Shown here: positions 9,374-16,805 of the stretch, one piece after another
Layout of the letters: each line of letters begins with the position of its first letter
Position numbering within the stretch: position 1 is the stretch's first letter
DNA from: Winogradskyella psychrotolerans
GTDB lineage: Bacteria > Bacteroidota > Bacteroidia > Flavobacteriales > Flavobacteriaceae
Length of the DNA stretch: 64,000 bases
NCBI RefSeq assembly: GCF_018860565.1
Contig: NZ_JAHKPS010000018.1
Span: forward strand, 310,001-374,000
Reading direction: 5' to 3'
Translations under genes and position numbers: made by a program
The notes under the pieces: model-generated
Database searches by the model: none
Told to the model about the DNA's origin: nothing
Seen by the model: the letters and a program-made list of their open reading frames with translations, nothing else

Positions 9374-9966
9374 TCACAAAAACCTTTCTGAGCTACAATC
9401 ATCTCATTACCCCAAAGCTTCATTAAAAAAGAAATATCAATAGGAAAAAAAGAAGAAGACCTATCTACATTATACTTTACAGGGCATTCAATTCTTTTAT
9501 TATTTACAATTTCGCACTTATGCTTTTTGTTATCTGAAATAAAAATGGCTTTGGAATCAATCTTATCATAGACTTTTTTTAAATCTATTATGGCATATTT
9601 TATAAATCCTTTAGCTGTATTCACCTTACTTTTAGCACAATCAATAATGCCATAGGTAAAATAATGTGCTTTCATTTTATAATATTCAGATTCTTGTCGT
9701 TCTTTAAATTTATTATCATCACGCCTATACCTAATGGTAAAATCTGAATAGTCTTTATATTGCGCTTCCCTAAATCGCTCTTGTACGCTCATAATTTCAT
9801 TTCCCTTTCTAAACACATAATCAATACCATCCATCATATCTATATATTGAGCATAGTCCTTTCGCAATCTAACCTCTTGCCACCCTAAAGCCTTATATAT
9901 TAAAGGTAATGCTAATTGCTGATGCACGTAGTCGGAAAAAGCTCTATCTTTTTTGTAACTAGACAT
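9370..9966 (-). CDS. Hypothetical protein, possible nuclease fold
   Basis: I do not recognise a named family. The 198-residue product has no signal peptide or membrane segment. Its N-terminal half contains DGIDYVF (Asp46, Asp49) followed at residues 61-66 by VQERFR, then DFTIRYRRDDN. A short acidic strand, a hairpin, and a strand with Gln/Glu plus a basic residue, then a further strand, recall the core of PD-(D/E)XK-type nucleases, with Gln62-x-Arg64 in place of E-x-K. The family link is inference and weak. The C-terminal half is basic with two Cys. It stands alone between the methyltransferase, which it converges on, and the tRNA cluster. Confidence 0.6.
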   Translation of the reverse strand: MSSYKKDRAFSDYVHQQLALPLIYKALGWQEVRLRKDYAQYIDMMDGIDYVFRKGNEIMSVQERFREAQYKDYSDFTIRYRRDDNKFKERQESEYYKMKAHYFTYGIIDCAKSKVNTAKGFIKYAIIDLKKVYDKIDSKAIFISDNKKHKCEIVNNKRIECPVKYNVDRSSSFFPIDISFLMKLWGNEMIVAQKGFCD

Positions 9967-10105
9967 ATTTTAAAGTTTAGAACTTAGTTTATACTTTATT
10001 TAAACATTTTTTAAAACTTATAAAGTTGAGTAAAACACTTTTATTTGCCTGATAAATATACACTTAAATATACAATCAAAAATATTCAAAAAAAACTCAA
10101 AAAAA

Positions 10106-10139
10106 TTGTTGCGTTCTTTAAAATGTTGCCTTACATTTG
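10106..10139 (+). promoter_or_regulatory. Promoter of the Ser-Pro-Arg tRNA operon
   Basis: TACATTTG at 10132-10139 matches TAnnTTTG exactly and is preceded, 20 bases upstream, by TTG (10109-10111; a second TTG ends at 10108). The tRNA-Ser gene begins 34 bases downstream. This is the best full match to the Bacteroidota housekeeping promoter in the window. Confidence 0.7.
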
Positions 10140-10173
10140 CATCCGCATTTAAAGGAATGTTCATATAAATATT

Positions 10174-10262
10174 GGAGAGGTGCCTGAGTGGCCGAAAGGA
10201 GCGGTTTGCTAAATCGTCGTGGGTGGAAACACTCACCCAGGGTTCGAATCCCTGTCTCTCCG
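10174..10262 (+). tRNA. tRNA-Ser (anticodon GCT)
   Basis: An 89-base class II tRNA. The acceptor arms GGAGAGG and TCTCTCC pair, the T arm holds GGTTCGAATCC, and there is a long variable arm (CGTGGGTGG...CACTCACCCA). The anticodon loop TTGCTAA gives GCT, reading AGC/AGU. CCA is not encoded. Confidence 0.95.
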
Positions 10263-10316
10263 CAAATTTACTACAGCATATGCGACTGTAAGTAATATTT
10301 AAAAAGATAATCAACT

Positions 10317-10391
10317 CGGGGTGTAGCGTAGCCCGGTTATCGCGCCACGTTTGGGACGTGGAGGCCGCAGGTTCGAATCCTGCCACCCCGA
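10317..10391 (+). tRNA. tRNA-Pro (anticodon TGG)
   Basis: A 75-base tRNA with acceptor arms CGGGGTG and CACCCCG, T-loop GGTTCGAATCC and anticodon loop TTTGGGA with TGG. It follows tRNA-Ser by 54 bases and is probably co-transcribed with it. Confidence 0.94.
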
Positions 10392-10424
10392 CTTTTATTG
10401 AAATTTTAGAGTTTTACTCTAATT

Positions 10425-10498
<74 letters not shown>

Positions 10499-10502
10499 CA
10501 AG

Positions 10503-10532
10503 AAGCCTTAACATTTATGTTGAGGCTTTTTT
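10503..10532 (+). terminator. Rho-independent terminator after tRNA-Arg
   Basis: AAGCCTTAACAT (10503-10514) pairs with ATGTTGAGGCTT (10517-10528) except for one wobble, followed by a T tract. It ends the Ser-Pro-Arg tRNA unit. Confidence 0.8.
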
Positions 10533-10658
10533 GTGTATAATTATATATTATCTAACACATATTTCAACTCTAAATCTATAGATAATTTCTACGTTCAACC
10601 TACGGTAAATTTTATAGCCTAAAAAAAGAAAAATTAAGGCATTTTTAAAAAATATTTA

Positions 10659-10666
10659 TATATTCG
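10659..10666 (+). promoter_or_regulatory. Probable -7 element of the Gly-Tyr tRNA unit
   Basis: TATATTCG differs from TAnnTTTG at one base and ends 19 bases before tRNA-Gly, a suitable distance. No clear TTG lies upstream. Confidence 0.35.
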
Positions 10667-10684
10667 CGACCGCTTACCAAAAAT

Positions 10685-10757
10685 GCGAGAGTAGCTCAGT
10701 TGGTAGAGCGTCAGCCTTCCAAGCTGAATGTCGCCGGTTCGAACCCGGTCTCTCGCT
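10685..10757 (+). tRNA. tRNA-Gly (anticodon TCC)
   Basis: A 73-base tRNA with acceptor arms GCGAGAG and CTCTCGC, T arm CCGGTTCGAACCCGG and anticodon loop CTTCCAA with TCC, reading GGA/GGG. Its 5' half closely resembles that of the broken tRNA at 11.06 kb. Confidence 0.95.
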
Positions 10758-10759
10758 CT

Positions 10760-10788
10760 AAAGACATCTTGTGCTGAGTGGTCTTTTT
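10760..10788 (+). terminator. Weak hairpin after tRNA-Gly
   Basis: AAAGAC (10760-10765) can pair with GTCTTT (10781-10786), and a few T residues follow. The stem is six pairs with a long loop, so it may only attenuate transcription into tRNA-Tyr. Confidence 0.3.
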
Positions 10789-10814
10789 AGTTTGAAATAT
10801 TGAATAAAAGTATT

Positions 10815-10896
<82 letters not shown>

Positions 10897-11058
10897 CAAA
10901 TGATTTTTAAATGCAGCTTTACAAAAACTCACTTTTGTAAAAACTCATTTGGATTGAGTCACCAATCCAGAATACTCAGCGAAACGAAGTAATCTAAAAT
11001 AAACGTAACGATTCTACATATTGAAATACCATTAATTAAAGCAATTTAATTACAAAAT
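10897..11058. other. Non-coding stretch between tRNA-Tyr and the broken tRNA
   Basis: No reading frame of note. Two inverted repeats are visible: TTTACAAAA/TTTTGTAAA (10918-10926 and 10933-10941) and TGGATTG/CAATCCA (10950-10956 and 10963-10969). Neither has a following T tract, so I do not call a terminator. Confidence 0.5.
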
Positions 11059-11133
11059 ACGAGAGTCGCTCAGTTGGTATAGAGTGTCAGCTTTCCAATT
11101 ATGCGGTCCTAGGTTCAAATCCTAGCGCGATTC
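11059..11133 (+). pseudogene. Degenerate chimeric tRNA (Gly-TCC 5' half, Arg-TCT 3' half)
   Basis: The first half (GAGAGTCGCTCAGTTGGTAT...CTTTCCAA) follows tRNA-Gly(TCC) at 10685 with a few changes. The second half (GCGGTCCTAGGTTC...CCTAGCGCGATT) follows tRNA-Arg(TCT) at 10425, and the similarity continues into the Arg terminator (AAGCCTTA...GAGGCTTTTTT). The switch falls at the anticodon loop, where the parents read CTTCCAA and CTTCTAA. The two acceptor arms come from different parents and do not pair, the anticodon stem is broken (CAGCT against TTATG), and T54 context reads TTCAAAT. It is therefore most likely a dead recombination product. Confidence 0.8.
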
Positions 11134-11135
11134 CA

Positions 11136-11167
11136 AAAAGCCTTAATAGAAATAGTGAGGCTTTTTT
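11136..11167 (+). terminator. Terminator-like hairpin after the chimeric tRNA
   Basis: AAAAGCCTTA pairs with a TGAGGCTTTT arm, with a T tract to 11167. The stem core is the same as in the terminator after tRNA-Arg, which supports a shared origin of the 3' half. Confidence 0.65.
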
Positions 11168-11348
11168 GTTTAAAAACATAATAGGATTACTAATATATAA
11201 TATCCCACCGTTAAACTTAAGATTTTTTTTGATAAATTGGATGTTTGTACAAAGCTAAAACATTATTGGACACGTCTCAGTCGTTAGTCACCTCTAAAAC
11301 AAACGCTGCTAACAACAAAACCCTGATAGAAATAGTAGTTTTTTTTTA
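11168..11348. other. Non-coding stretch downstream of the 7TM-HD gene
   Basis: No gene seen. CCCTGA at 11321-11326 can pair with TCAGGG at 11353-11358 across a long T-rich loop, and on the reverse strand TTTT follows; this could serve as a poor terminator for the reverse-strand gene. The short string ATAGAAATAGT occurs both here and in the loop of the preceding hairpin. Confidence 0.4.
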
Positions 11349-13400
11349 TTATTCAGGGTACTCTATTCTTAGATGGTAAATATTCGCTAATTTATGTTTA
11401 AGCACTTTTTTGATAGATTGAATTTCTTTAAACGTAATATTCGCATTTAAAAACTGACCACTCTCCATTTGCTTATTGATTATGTTTTCAACAAAATCAT
11501 TAATCTTTGTACTTGTAGGATCTTTTAAACTTTTTGAAGCAGCTTCTACACTATCACACATCATTAAAATTGCTGTTTCTTTACTAAATGGTTTTGGACC
11601 TGGATAAGTAAAATCGCTGATATCAACATTTTCATTCTCAGCTTTTTCTTTCATATAAAAATAATACACTAAACTGGTACCGTGATGTGTTCTAATAAAA
11701 TCTATAACACGATCTGGTAAATTGTATTTTTTAGCAATTTCAATTCCTTTAATTGTGTGATCAATAATAATTTTCGCAGATTCTTTATTCGATAATTCGT
11801 CATGAGGATTAATACCTGTACTCTGGTTTTCTGTAAAATACGTTGGATTATTCATCTTGCCAATATCATGATACAAGGCTCCTACTCTAATTAACATAGC
11901 ATTAGCGCCAATTTCATTAGCTGAAGCTTCAGCCAAATTAGCCACATTTAATGAATGATGAAATGTCCCTGGAGCTCTGTTTGATAATTCTTTTAGCAAT
12001 TTTGTATTTGTATCAGACAATTCTAATAAAGATACGTCAGACACCAGTCCAAAAATCTTTTCATAAATATAGATTAAAGGCTGAACAAACAAAGTCGCTA
12101 AACCACAAAGCACAAATAAACCAAAAGTTTCCCATTTTAACCCTGTTAATTGCCCTTCGTGAATAACGAAAAATGCAAAATAAGCAATGATATAAATAAA
12201 TGTTATTTGTCCTACTGATATAAAAAGGTTAGCTCTTTTATATAATTCTGAGACCGTTAAAATCGTTACCATTCCTGCAATAATCTGAAGAAACATATAC
12301 TCGTAACTATTAGGTACAATAAAACCTAAAAGTAATACCGTAAGTACATGTGTAAAGAGACCTAATCTTGCATCGAAAAAAGCTTTTAGTACGAGTGGTA
12401 AAATACATAATGGCACCACATAGATATACTGAGAATTAAAGTTAATAACCAAAGTGCTTAACAATATCATTAATGCGATATTAAAAAATATAAACGTCAC
12501 TTTAGTGTTGTTTAAGAAGACTTCGAGTCTATATTTTCTTAAAAACAATAATAACATGAGTAATGCCAATGCCACCAATAGTGTGTAAGCTACGAGAACC
12601 CAATTATAATTAGCAGAATTCCATACTTGAGATTCATATTCGGATTTTAAAGAACTTAAAATAACGTATTGATCTTCCTCTACTACTTGCCCTTTAGAAA
12701 CTATGAGTTGGTCTTTTTCAATACGTCCTCTCGTTAAAGAAATTTTTGACAACTCCTCTTCTAAAGCTCTATCACTAAGACTTTTATTGAGTTTTATATT
12801 AGGTTTAATAACATCGAAAAAAATAGAGACTATACGCTTTTTTGTATCTATAGATAATGTATTTCCTAAATCCTTCTCTACTAGTGCTCTCCATTCACTT
12901 AACTCATACAAACTGCCATATTGCAACTCTTTTTGAATGGTATTAGATGACGTTAAAAATACAGGTCTATCTTTATCATAATTATAATCTAAATCTAATA
13001 TTCCAGAATTATAAAGCTTGTTTACAATTGATTTACCATGATTAAATAACGTTGTATTTTCAGTTCTAAGAGTACTAGAGTCTTTAAATACTTGGTTAAA
13101 TCTCATCGTAAAATCTAATATAACATCGTCTTCAACACCTTTAGTGACCTCAAAATACAAAGGACTATGATTTTTAATTTCGCGTTGTTCTTTGTCTATT
13201 TCACTTTGGGATTTCTTTATCGCAAAATTAAATGGAGCATATAGGTTTTCGGATTGCCATGGCTTACCCTTTTCAAAAGAGTATCTAAACTTCCCTGTTT
13301 TAGGAAACAAGTAAACAATAAACAATGTGGTTAATAAGAATAATAATATCTTATAAACTAAAGCATGATTCTTATACCATTTATTGAGGAATACATTCAT
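11349..13400 (-). CDS. 7TM-HD family phosphohydrolase (PgpH-like)
   Basis: The 683-residue membrane protein has the 7TMR-HD layout: one N-terminal helix, an extracytoplasmic domain (about residues 35-265), a bundle of hydrophobic helices (about 268-455) and a cytoplasmic HD domain. HHSL lies near residue 481, the metal-binding pair YHDIGK near 510-515, IRTHHGT near 570, and a later Asp in MMCDSVEA. The closest characterised relatives (PgpH) hydrolyse the second messenger c-di-AMP, so a nucleotide phosphodiesterase role is inferred. I start at the ATG at 13400; a TTG six bases upstream adds two residues. It stands alone, divergent from the thiolase gene. Confidence 0.88.
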   Translation of the reverse strand: MNVFLNKWYKNHALVYKILLFLLTTLFIVYLFPKTGKFRYSFEKGKPWQSENLYAPFNFAIKKSQSEIDKEQREIKNHSPLYFEVTKGVEDDVILDFTMRFNQVFKDSSTLRTENTTLFNHGKSIVNKLYNSGILDLDYNYDKDRPVFLTSSNTIQKELQYGSLYELSEWRALVEKDLGNTLSIDTKKRIVSIFFDVIKPNIKLNKSLSDRALEEELSKISLTRGRIEKDQLIVSKGQVVEEDQYVILSSLKSEYESQVWNSANYNWVLVAYTLLVALALLMLLLFLRKYRLEVFLNNTKVTFIFFNIALMILLSTLVINFNSQYIYVVPLCILPLVLKAFFDARLGLFTHVLTVLLLGFIVPNSYEYMFLQIIAGMVTILTVSELYKRANLFISVGQITFIYIIAYFAFFVIHEGQLTGLKWETFGLFVLCGLATLFVQPLIYIYEKIFGLVSDVSLLELSDTNTKLLKELSNRAPGTFHHSLNVANLAEASANEIGANAMLIRVGALYHDIGKMNNPTYFTENQSTGINPHDELSNKESAKIIIDHTIKGIEIAKKYNLPDRVIDFIRTHHGTSLVYYFYMKEKAENENVDISDFTYPGPKPFSKETAILMMCDSVEAASKSLKDPTSTKINDFVENIINKQMESGQFLNANITFKEIQSIKKVLKHKLANIYHLRIEYPE

Positions 13401-13514
13401 ATACAATCAAATGTAATAAATATTAGAATTTTAGATTGCTAATATCATTAATACATTCTAAAATCTCTTAAAAAATGTTTAATTTCGCTCCAAATAACAT
13501 CAAATATAATCACA

Positions 13515-14693
13515 ATGAATAAGGACGTCGTTATAGTTTCAGCAGTTAGAACACCAATTGGAAGTTTTTTAGGAAGTTTATCTACAGTACCAGCACCTCG
13601 ATTAGGAGCTGCGGCTATTAAAGGAGCTTTAGATAAAATTAATTTAAAACCAGAGCTAGTAGATGAAGTCATTATGGGAAATGTTGTGCAAGCTGGCACA
13701 GGACAAGCTCCTGCAAGACAAGCTGCTATTTACGCAGGATTACCAAACACAATTCCATGTTCTACAGTTAACAAAGTATGTGCTTCAGGAATGAAAGCTG
13801 TAATGCAAGCTGCTCAAGCTATACAATTAGGTGATGCAGAAATAGTTGTTGCCGGTGGAATGGAGAACATGAGTTTAATTCCACATTATTATCATGCAAG
13901 AACTGGTACAAAATTTGGACCAGCAACGCTTGAAGACGGTATGCAAAAAGACGGATTAGTTGACGCTTATGACAATAATGCCATGGGGGTTTGTGCCGAT
14001 TTATGTGCAACTGAATATAAATTCTCTAGAGAAGATCAAGATGCTTTTGCTGTTCAGTCTTATGAACGTTCTAAAGCGGCTTGGGATGCTGGAAAGTTTG
14101 AGAATGAAGTTATTGCTGTTGAAGTTCCTCAACGTCGTGGAGAACCTGTAATTGTTAACAAAGATGAAGAATATACGAATGTGAAAATGGATAAAATTCC
14201 TGCATTACGTCCTGCATTTACTAAAGACGGAACAGTTACTGCTGCTAATGCCTCTACAATTAACGATGGAGCTGCAGCCATGATATTAATGAGCAGAGAA
14301 AAAGCTAAAGAATTAGGCTTACAACCTATTGCTGTTATAAAAGGGTATGCAGATGCTGCACATGAACCAGAATGGTTTACAACAGCGCCTGCTAAAGCTT
14401 TACCTAAAGCATTAGCTAAAGCGAATATTGATATAAAAGACGTTGATTTCTTTGAATTTAACGAAGCATTCTCTATTGTTGGATTAGCTAATATGAAAAT
14501 TTTAGGATTAGACGACAGTAATGTAAATGTTAATGGTGGTGCCGTTTCTTTAGGACATCCACTTGGATGCTCTGGCGTAAGAATTTTAGTGACCTTAATC
14601 AACGTATTACAACAAAATAACGCCAATATTGGAGCAGCTGCTATTTGTAATGGCGGTGGAGGTGCTTCTGCAGTGGTATTAGAACGCGCTTAA
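13515..14693 (+). CDS. Acetyl-CoA C-acyltransferase (thiolase)
   Basis: This 392-residue thiolase interconverts acyl-CoA plus acetyl-CoA and 3-ketoacyl-CoA. All catalytic residues are present: Cys89 in NKVCASGMKAV, His348 in GGAVSLGHPLG and Cys378 in CNGGGGASA; NEAFS is also there. Length and N-terminus (VVIVSAVRTPIGSF) match the biosynthetic/degradative acetyl-CoA acetyltransferase group, and it may be the acetoacetyl-CoA thiolase (AtoB/PhaA type). Specificity cannot be fixed from sequence. The NlpC/P60 gene begins nine bases after its stop. A near-match to the -7 element (TAATTTCG, 13480-13487) lies upstream. Confidence 0.94.
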   Translation: MNKDVVIVSAVRTPIGSFLGSLSTVPAPRLGAAAIKGALDKINLKPELVDEVIMGNVVQAGTGQAPARQAAIYAGLPNTIPCSTVNKVCASGMKAVMQAAQAIQLGDAEIVVAGGMENMSLIPHYYHARTGTKFGPATLEDGMQKDGLVDAYDNNAMGVCADLCATEYKFSREDQDAFAVQSYERSKAAWDAGKFENEVIAVEVPQRRGEPVIVNKDEEYTNVKMDKIPALRPAFTKDGTVTAANASTINDGAAAMILMSREKAKELGLQPIAVIKGYADAAHEPEWFTTAPAKALPKALAKANIDIKDVDFFEFNEAFSIVGLANMKILGLDDSNVNVNGGAVSLGHPLGCSGVRILVTLINVLQQNNANIGAAAICNGGGGASAVVLERA

Positions 14694-14702
14694 CCAAACT
14701 CT

Positions 14703-15452
14703 ATGCAATACGGCATTTGCAATCTTGGCATTGTACCTATACGATTAGAACCTAGCGATACCAGTGAAATGGTAACGCAAGCTCTGTATGGTGACTTTTT
14801 TAAAGTGCTTGAGCAACGAAAAAAGTGGAGTCGCATCCGTTTTGCCTTTGATAAATATGAAGGTTGGATAGATAATAAGCAATACTTAGAAATTGACGCG
14901 TCTAGTTATAATGACCTAAATAAATCTGGTGTTAATTTATCCAAAGATTTAATTGAATTTGTATCAGATGCTTCAAATAATTTATATCCTATTCCTGTTG
15001 GTTCAGATTTAAATGGGTTAAACATACTTAAGCATAACTTTGATGGTACTGCCTTAACCTCAAAAAGCGCTAAAGAAAATATTGTTAAATCATCTTTTTT
15101 ATTCTTGAATGCCCCCTATTTATGGGGTGGAAAATCACCTTTTGGAATTGACTGTTCTGGGTTTACACAAATAGTATATAAACTCAATGGGTACAAATTA
15201 TTTAGAGATGCTTCTGAACAAGCAACACAAGGGGAAGCTCTGAGCTTTATTGAAGAAAGTGAACCTGGTGATTTAGCCTTTTTTGATAATGCAGAAGGCA
15301 ACATTACTCATGTAGGTATTATCATGAAAGATAATTACATTATCCATGCGCATGGCAAAGTAAGAATTGATCGTTTAGATCATAGTGGTATTTATAATAT
15401 TGATAAGAATACACATACCCACAAACTGAGAGTTATTAAAAAAATAGTATAA
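14703..15452 (+). CDS. NlpC/P60 family cell wall hydrolase with SH3-like domain
   Basis: The 249-residue product carries an N-terminal SH3-like region (about residues 1-65; DFFKVLEQRKKWSRIR resembles a bacterial SH3 strand pair) and a C-terminal NlpC/P60 papain-like domain. The catalytic residues are visible: Cys151 in IDCSGF, His203 in THVGIIM and His215 in IIHAHGK. These enzymes cleave D-glutamyl-meso-diaminopimelate or nearby bonds in peptidoglycan peptides. No signal peptide is evident at this start, so it may act on turnover peptides in the cytoplasm or be exported another way. It follows the thiolase closely, and its stop lies inside a strong bidirectional terminator. Confidence 0.9.
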   Translation: MQYGICNLGIVPIRLEPSDTSEMVTQALYGDFFKVLEQRKKWSRIRFAFDKYEGWIDNKQYLEIDASSYNDLNKSGVNLSKDLIEFVSDASNNLYPIPVGSDLNGLNILKHNFDGTALTSKSAKENIVKSSFLFLNAPYLWGGKSPFGIDCSGFTQIVYKLNGYKLFRDASEQATQGEALSFIEESEPGDLAFFDNAEGNITHVGIIMKDNYIIHAHGKVRIDRLDHSGIYNIDKNTHTHKLRVIKKIV

Positions 15453-15479
15453 AAAAAGCCGCTTTTTTTATACTATTTT
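15441..15479 (+). terminator. Bidirectional terminator between the NlpC/P60 and TPR genes
   Basis: A near-perfect palindrome: a 19-base arm beginning AAAATAGTATAAAAAAAGC is followed by one base and the complementary arm ending TTTTTTTATACTATTTT. Poly-A and poly-T lie on opposite sides, so it can end transcripts from both convergent genes. It overlaps the NlpC/P60 stop codon. Confidence 0.8.
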
Positions 15480-15489
15480 GAATCTAATT

Positions 15490-16779
15490 TTAATTTCCAC
15501 CTGCTGCAGAAGCTTCCATTTTTTCAATCCTAGCTCTCATAGCTTTAAACTTATCAGTTTCACCTAAAGCGCTATATATGTTCATTAACGTTTTAGCCGC
15601 ATCTATATTAGTATTTCTCAACTCTAAAGCTTTCTCTAAAAAAGGAATAGCTTGATAATACAATTGTGAACGTTTTTCTTTTAACTCATCATATTTTCTG
15701 TTATCTGCAGAACTATTTCCTAAGCTATTCATCTCTTCAACAATCTTAGCTTCACCTTCTAACATTACAACTGCAATATTGTTATAAGCATCTACATAAC
15801 CAGGGTTAATAGAAATAGCTTTTTCATAATACTTTATAGCAGCTTCTGGGTTACCACCTTCAGCAGCTAACACACCTAAATTATACTGTAATTCAGCGTT
15901 ATTAGGATCTTTAGTAGTTGCTTCTTCCATTAATTCTTTAAATCTTTCTCTGTTACCCATTTTTAGGTAAACATTAGCTTCAGATAATAATAAACCTAAA
16001 TCATCAGGATTTTCTGCTCTAGCATCAGCCATAGCTCCTAAAGCTTTTTCATTATCTCCTTGTGATACATATATTAAAGCGATGTTCTTTACAATTTCAG
16101 CTGTTTTAGATTCGCTTTTAGCATCTCTAGGTTTAGTATGAGCTTTAGATTTTACAGAAAAATTTCTTGTTTGCTTATTAGCAAACAATTCTTCTTCACC
16201 AGTTTCTACATTTGTAGCATAGTAATTCATTTGGATACCTGTATATCCCATGTTTTTTAATTCAACATAGTAATCTAAAGCAGTATCATAATCTTGAGAA
16301 GTTACAGCAGCTGAAGCAGCGTAATAAAGATATAACGTGTCTTTAGGAGACATTCTATAAACTTTTTCAAAGCCTTTTGCAGCAACAGTATAATTCTTAC
16401 TACTAAACGCATTATTAGCTTTAGTTAGAAATGTATTAACCATTCCTAATGACATTTCATTAGCTTCTTTGGTATATTTTAATTTCCCCATTTTAGATTC
16501 TAATTCTTTCAAGTCATCTAAACTTACTATAGCTTCATCGATATCTTTATCAGAACCTTTTCCTTCTGCATAAAGTGCTTTAGCTTTAAGGAAATAGAAT
16601 TTGGCTTTAGACTTATCATCCATATTTCCTATTAATGCTTCTGCAGCTGATACTGCAGATTTAGCATCTCCAAAATTCGAATTTTTTAGTGCTTTTTCAA
16701 TGGCTTTAATCTCGTTCTTTTGTGCAAAAGACATTGAGGAAACAATTAAAAGTAACACTAATGTCAGTAATTTTTTCAT
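15490..16779 (-). CDS. Exported tetratricopeptide repeat protein
   Basis: The 429-residue product starts with a signal peptide (KKLLTLVLLLIVSSMSFAQ) and is otherwise mostly helical repeats. TPR units are clearest at about residues 295-345 (AELQYNLGVLAAEGGNPEAA then YYEKAISINPGYVDAYNNIA), with further units before and after. Such proteins act as protein-binding scaffolds in the periplasm; the partner is unknown. It follows gyrA on the same strand by 26 bases and may share its transcript, though the link between the two functions is unclear. The gene ends against the shared terminator with the NlpC/P60 gene. Confidence 0.85.
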   Translation of the reverse strand: MKKLLTLVLLLIVSSMSFAQKNEIKAIEKALKNSNFGDAKSAVSAAEALIGNMDDKSKAKFYFLKAKALYAEGKGSDKDIDEAIVSLDDLKELESKMGKLKYTKEANEMSLGMVNTFLTKANNAFSSKNYTVAAKGFEKVYRMSPKDTLYLYYAASAAVTSQDYDTALDYYVELKNMGYTGIQMNYYATNVETGEEELFANKQTRNFSVKSKAHTKPRDAKSESKTAEIVKNIALIYVSQGDNEKALGAMADARAENPDDLGLLLSEANVYLKMGNRERFKELMEEATTKDPNNAELQYNLGVLAAEGGNPEAAIKYYEKAISINPGYVDAYNNIAVVMLEGEAKIVEEMNSLGNSSADNRKYDELKEKRSQLYYQAIPFLEKALELRNTNIDAAKTLMNIYSALGETDKFKAMRARIEKMEASAAGGN

Positions 16780-16805
16780 CTTGTAATAAATAGTTTTGTT
16801 GTTAA

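Noticed and set aside
10018..10386. Reverse-strand ORF of 122 codons overlapping the tRNAs
   Set aside because: It lies antisense to tRNA-Ser and tRNA-Pro, and its AGFEPA- and RQGFEPW-like words are the reverse translation of conserved T-loops, a well-known annotation artefact.
11321..11358. Strong terminator for the 7TM-HD gene
   Set aside because: Only six pairs with a loop of 26 bases; mentioned as a weak possibility, not called.
14129..14626. Reverse-strand ORF of 165 codons within the thiolase gene
   Set aside because: Wholly inside a gene with intact catalytic residues on the other strand; low-complexity shadow.
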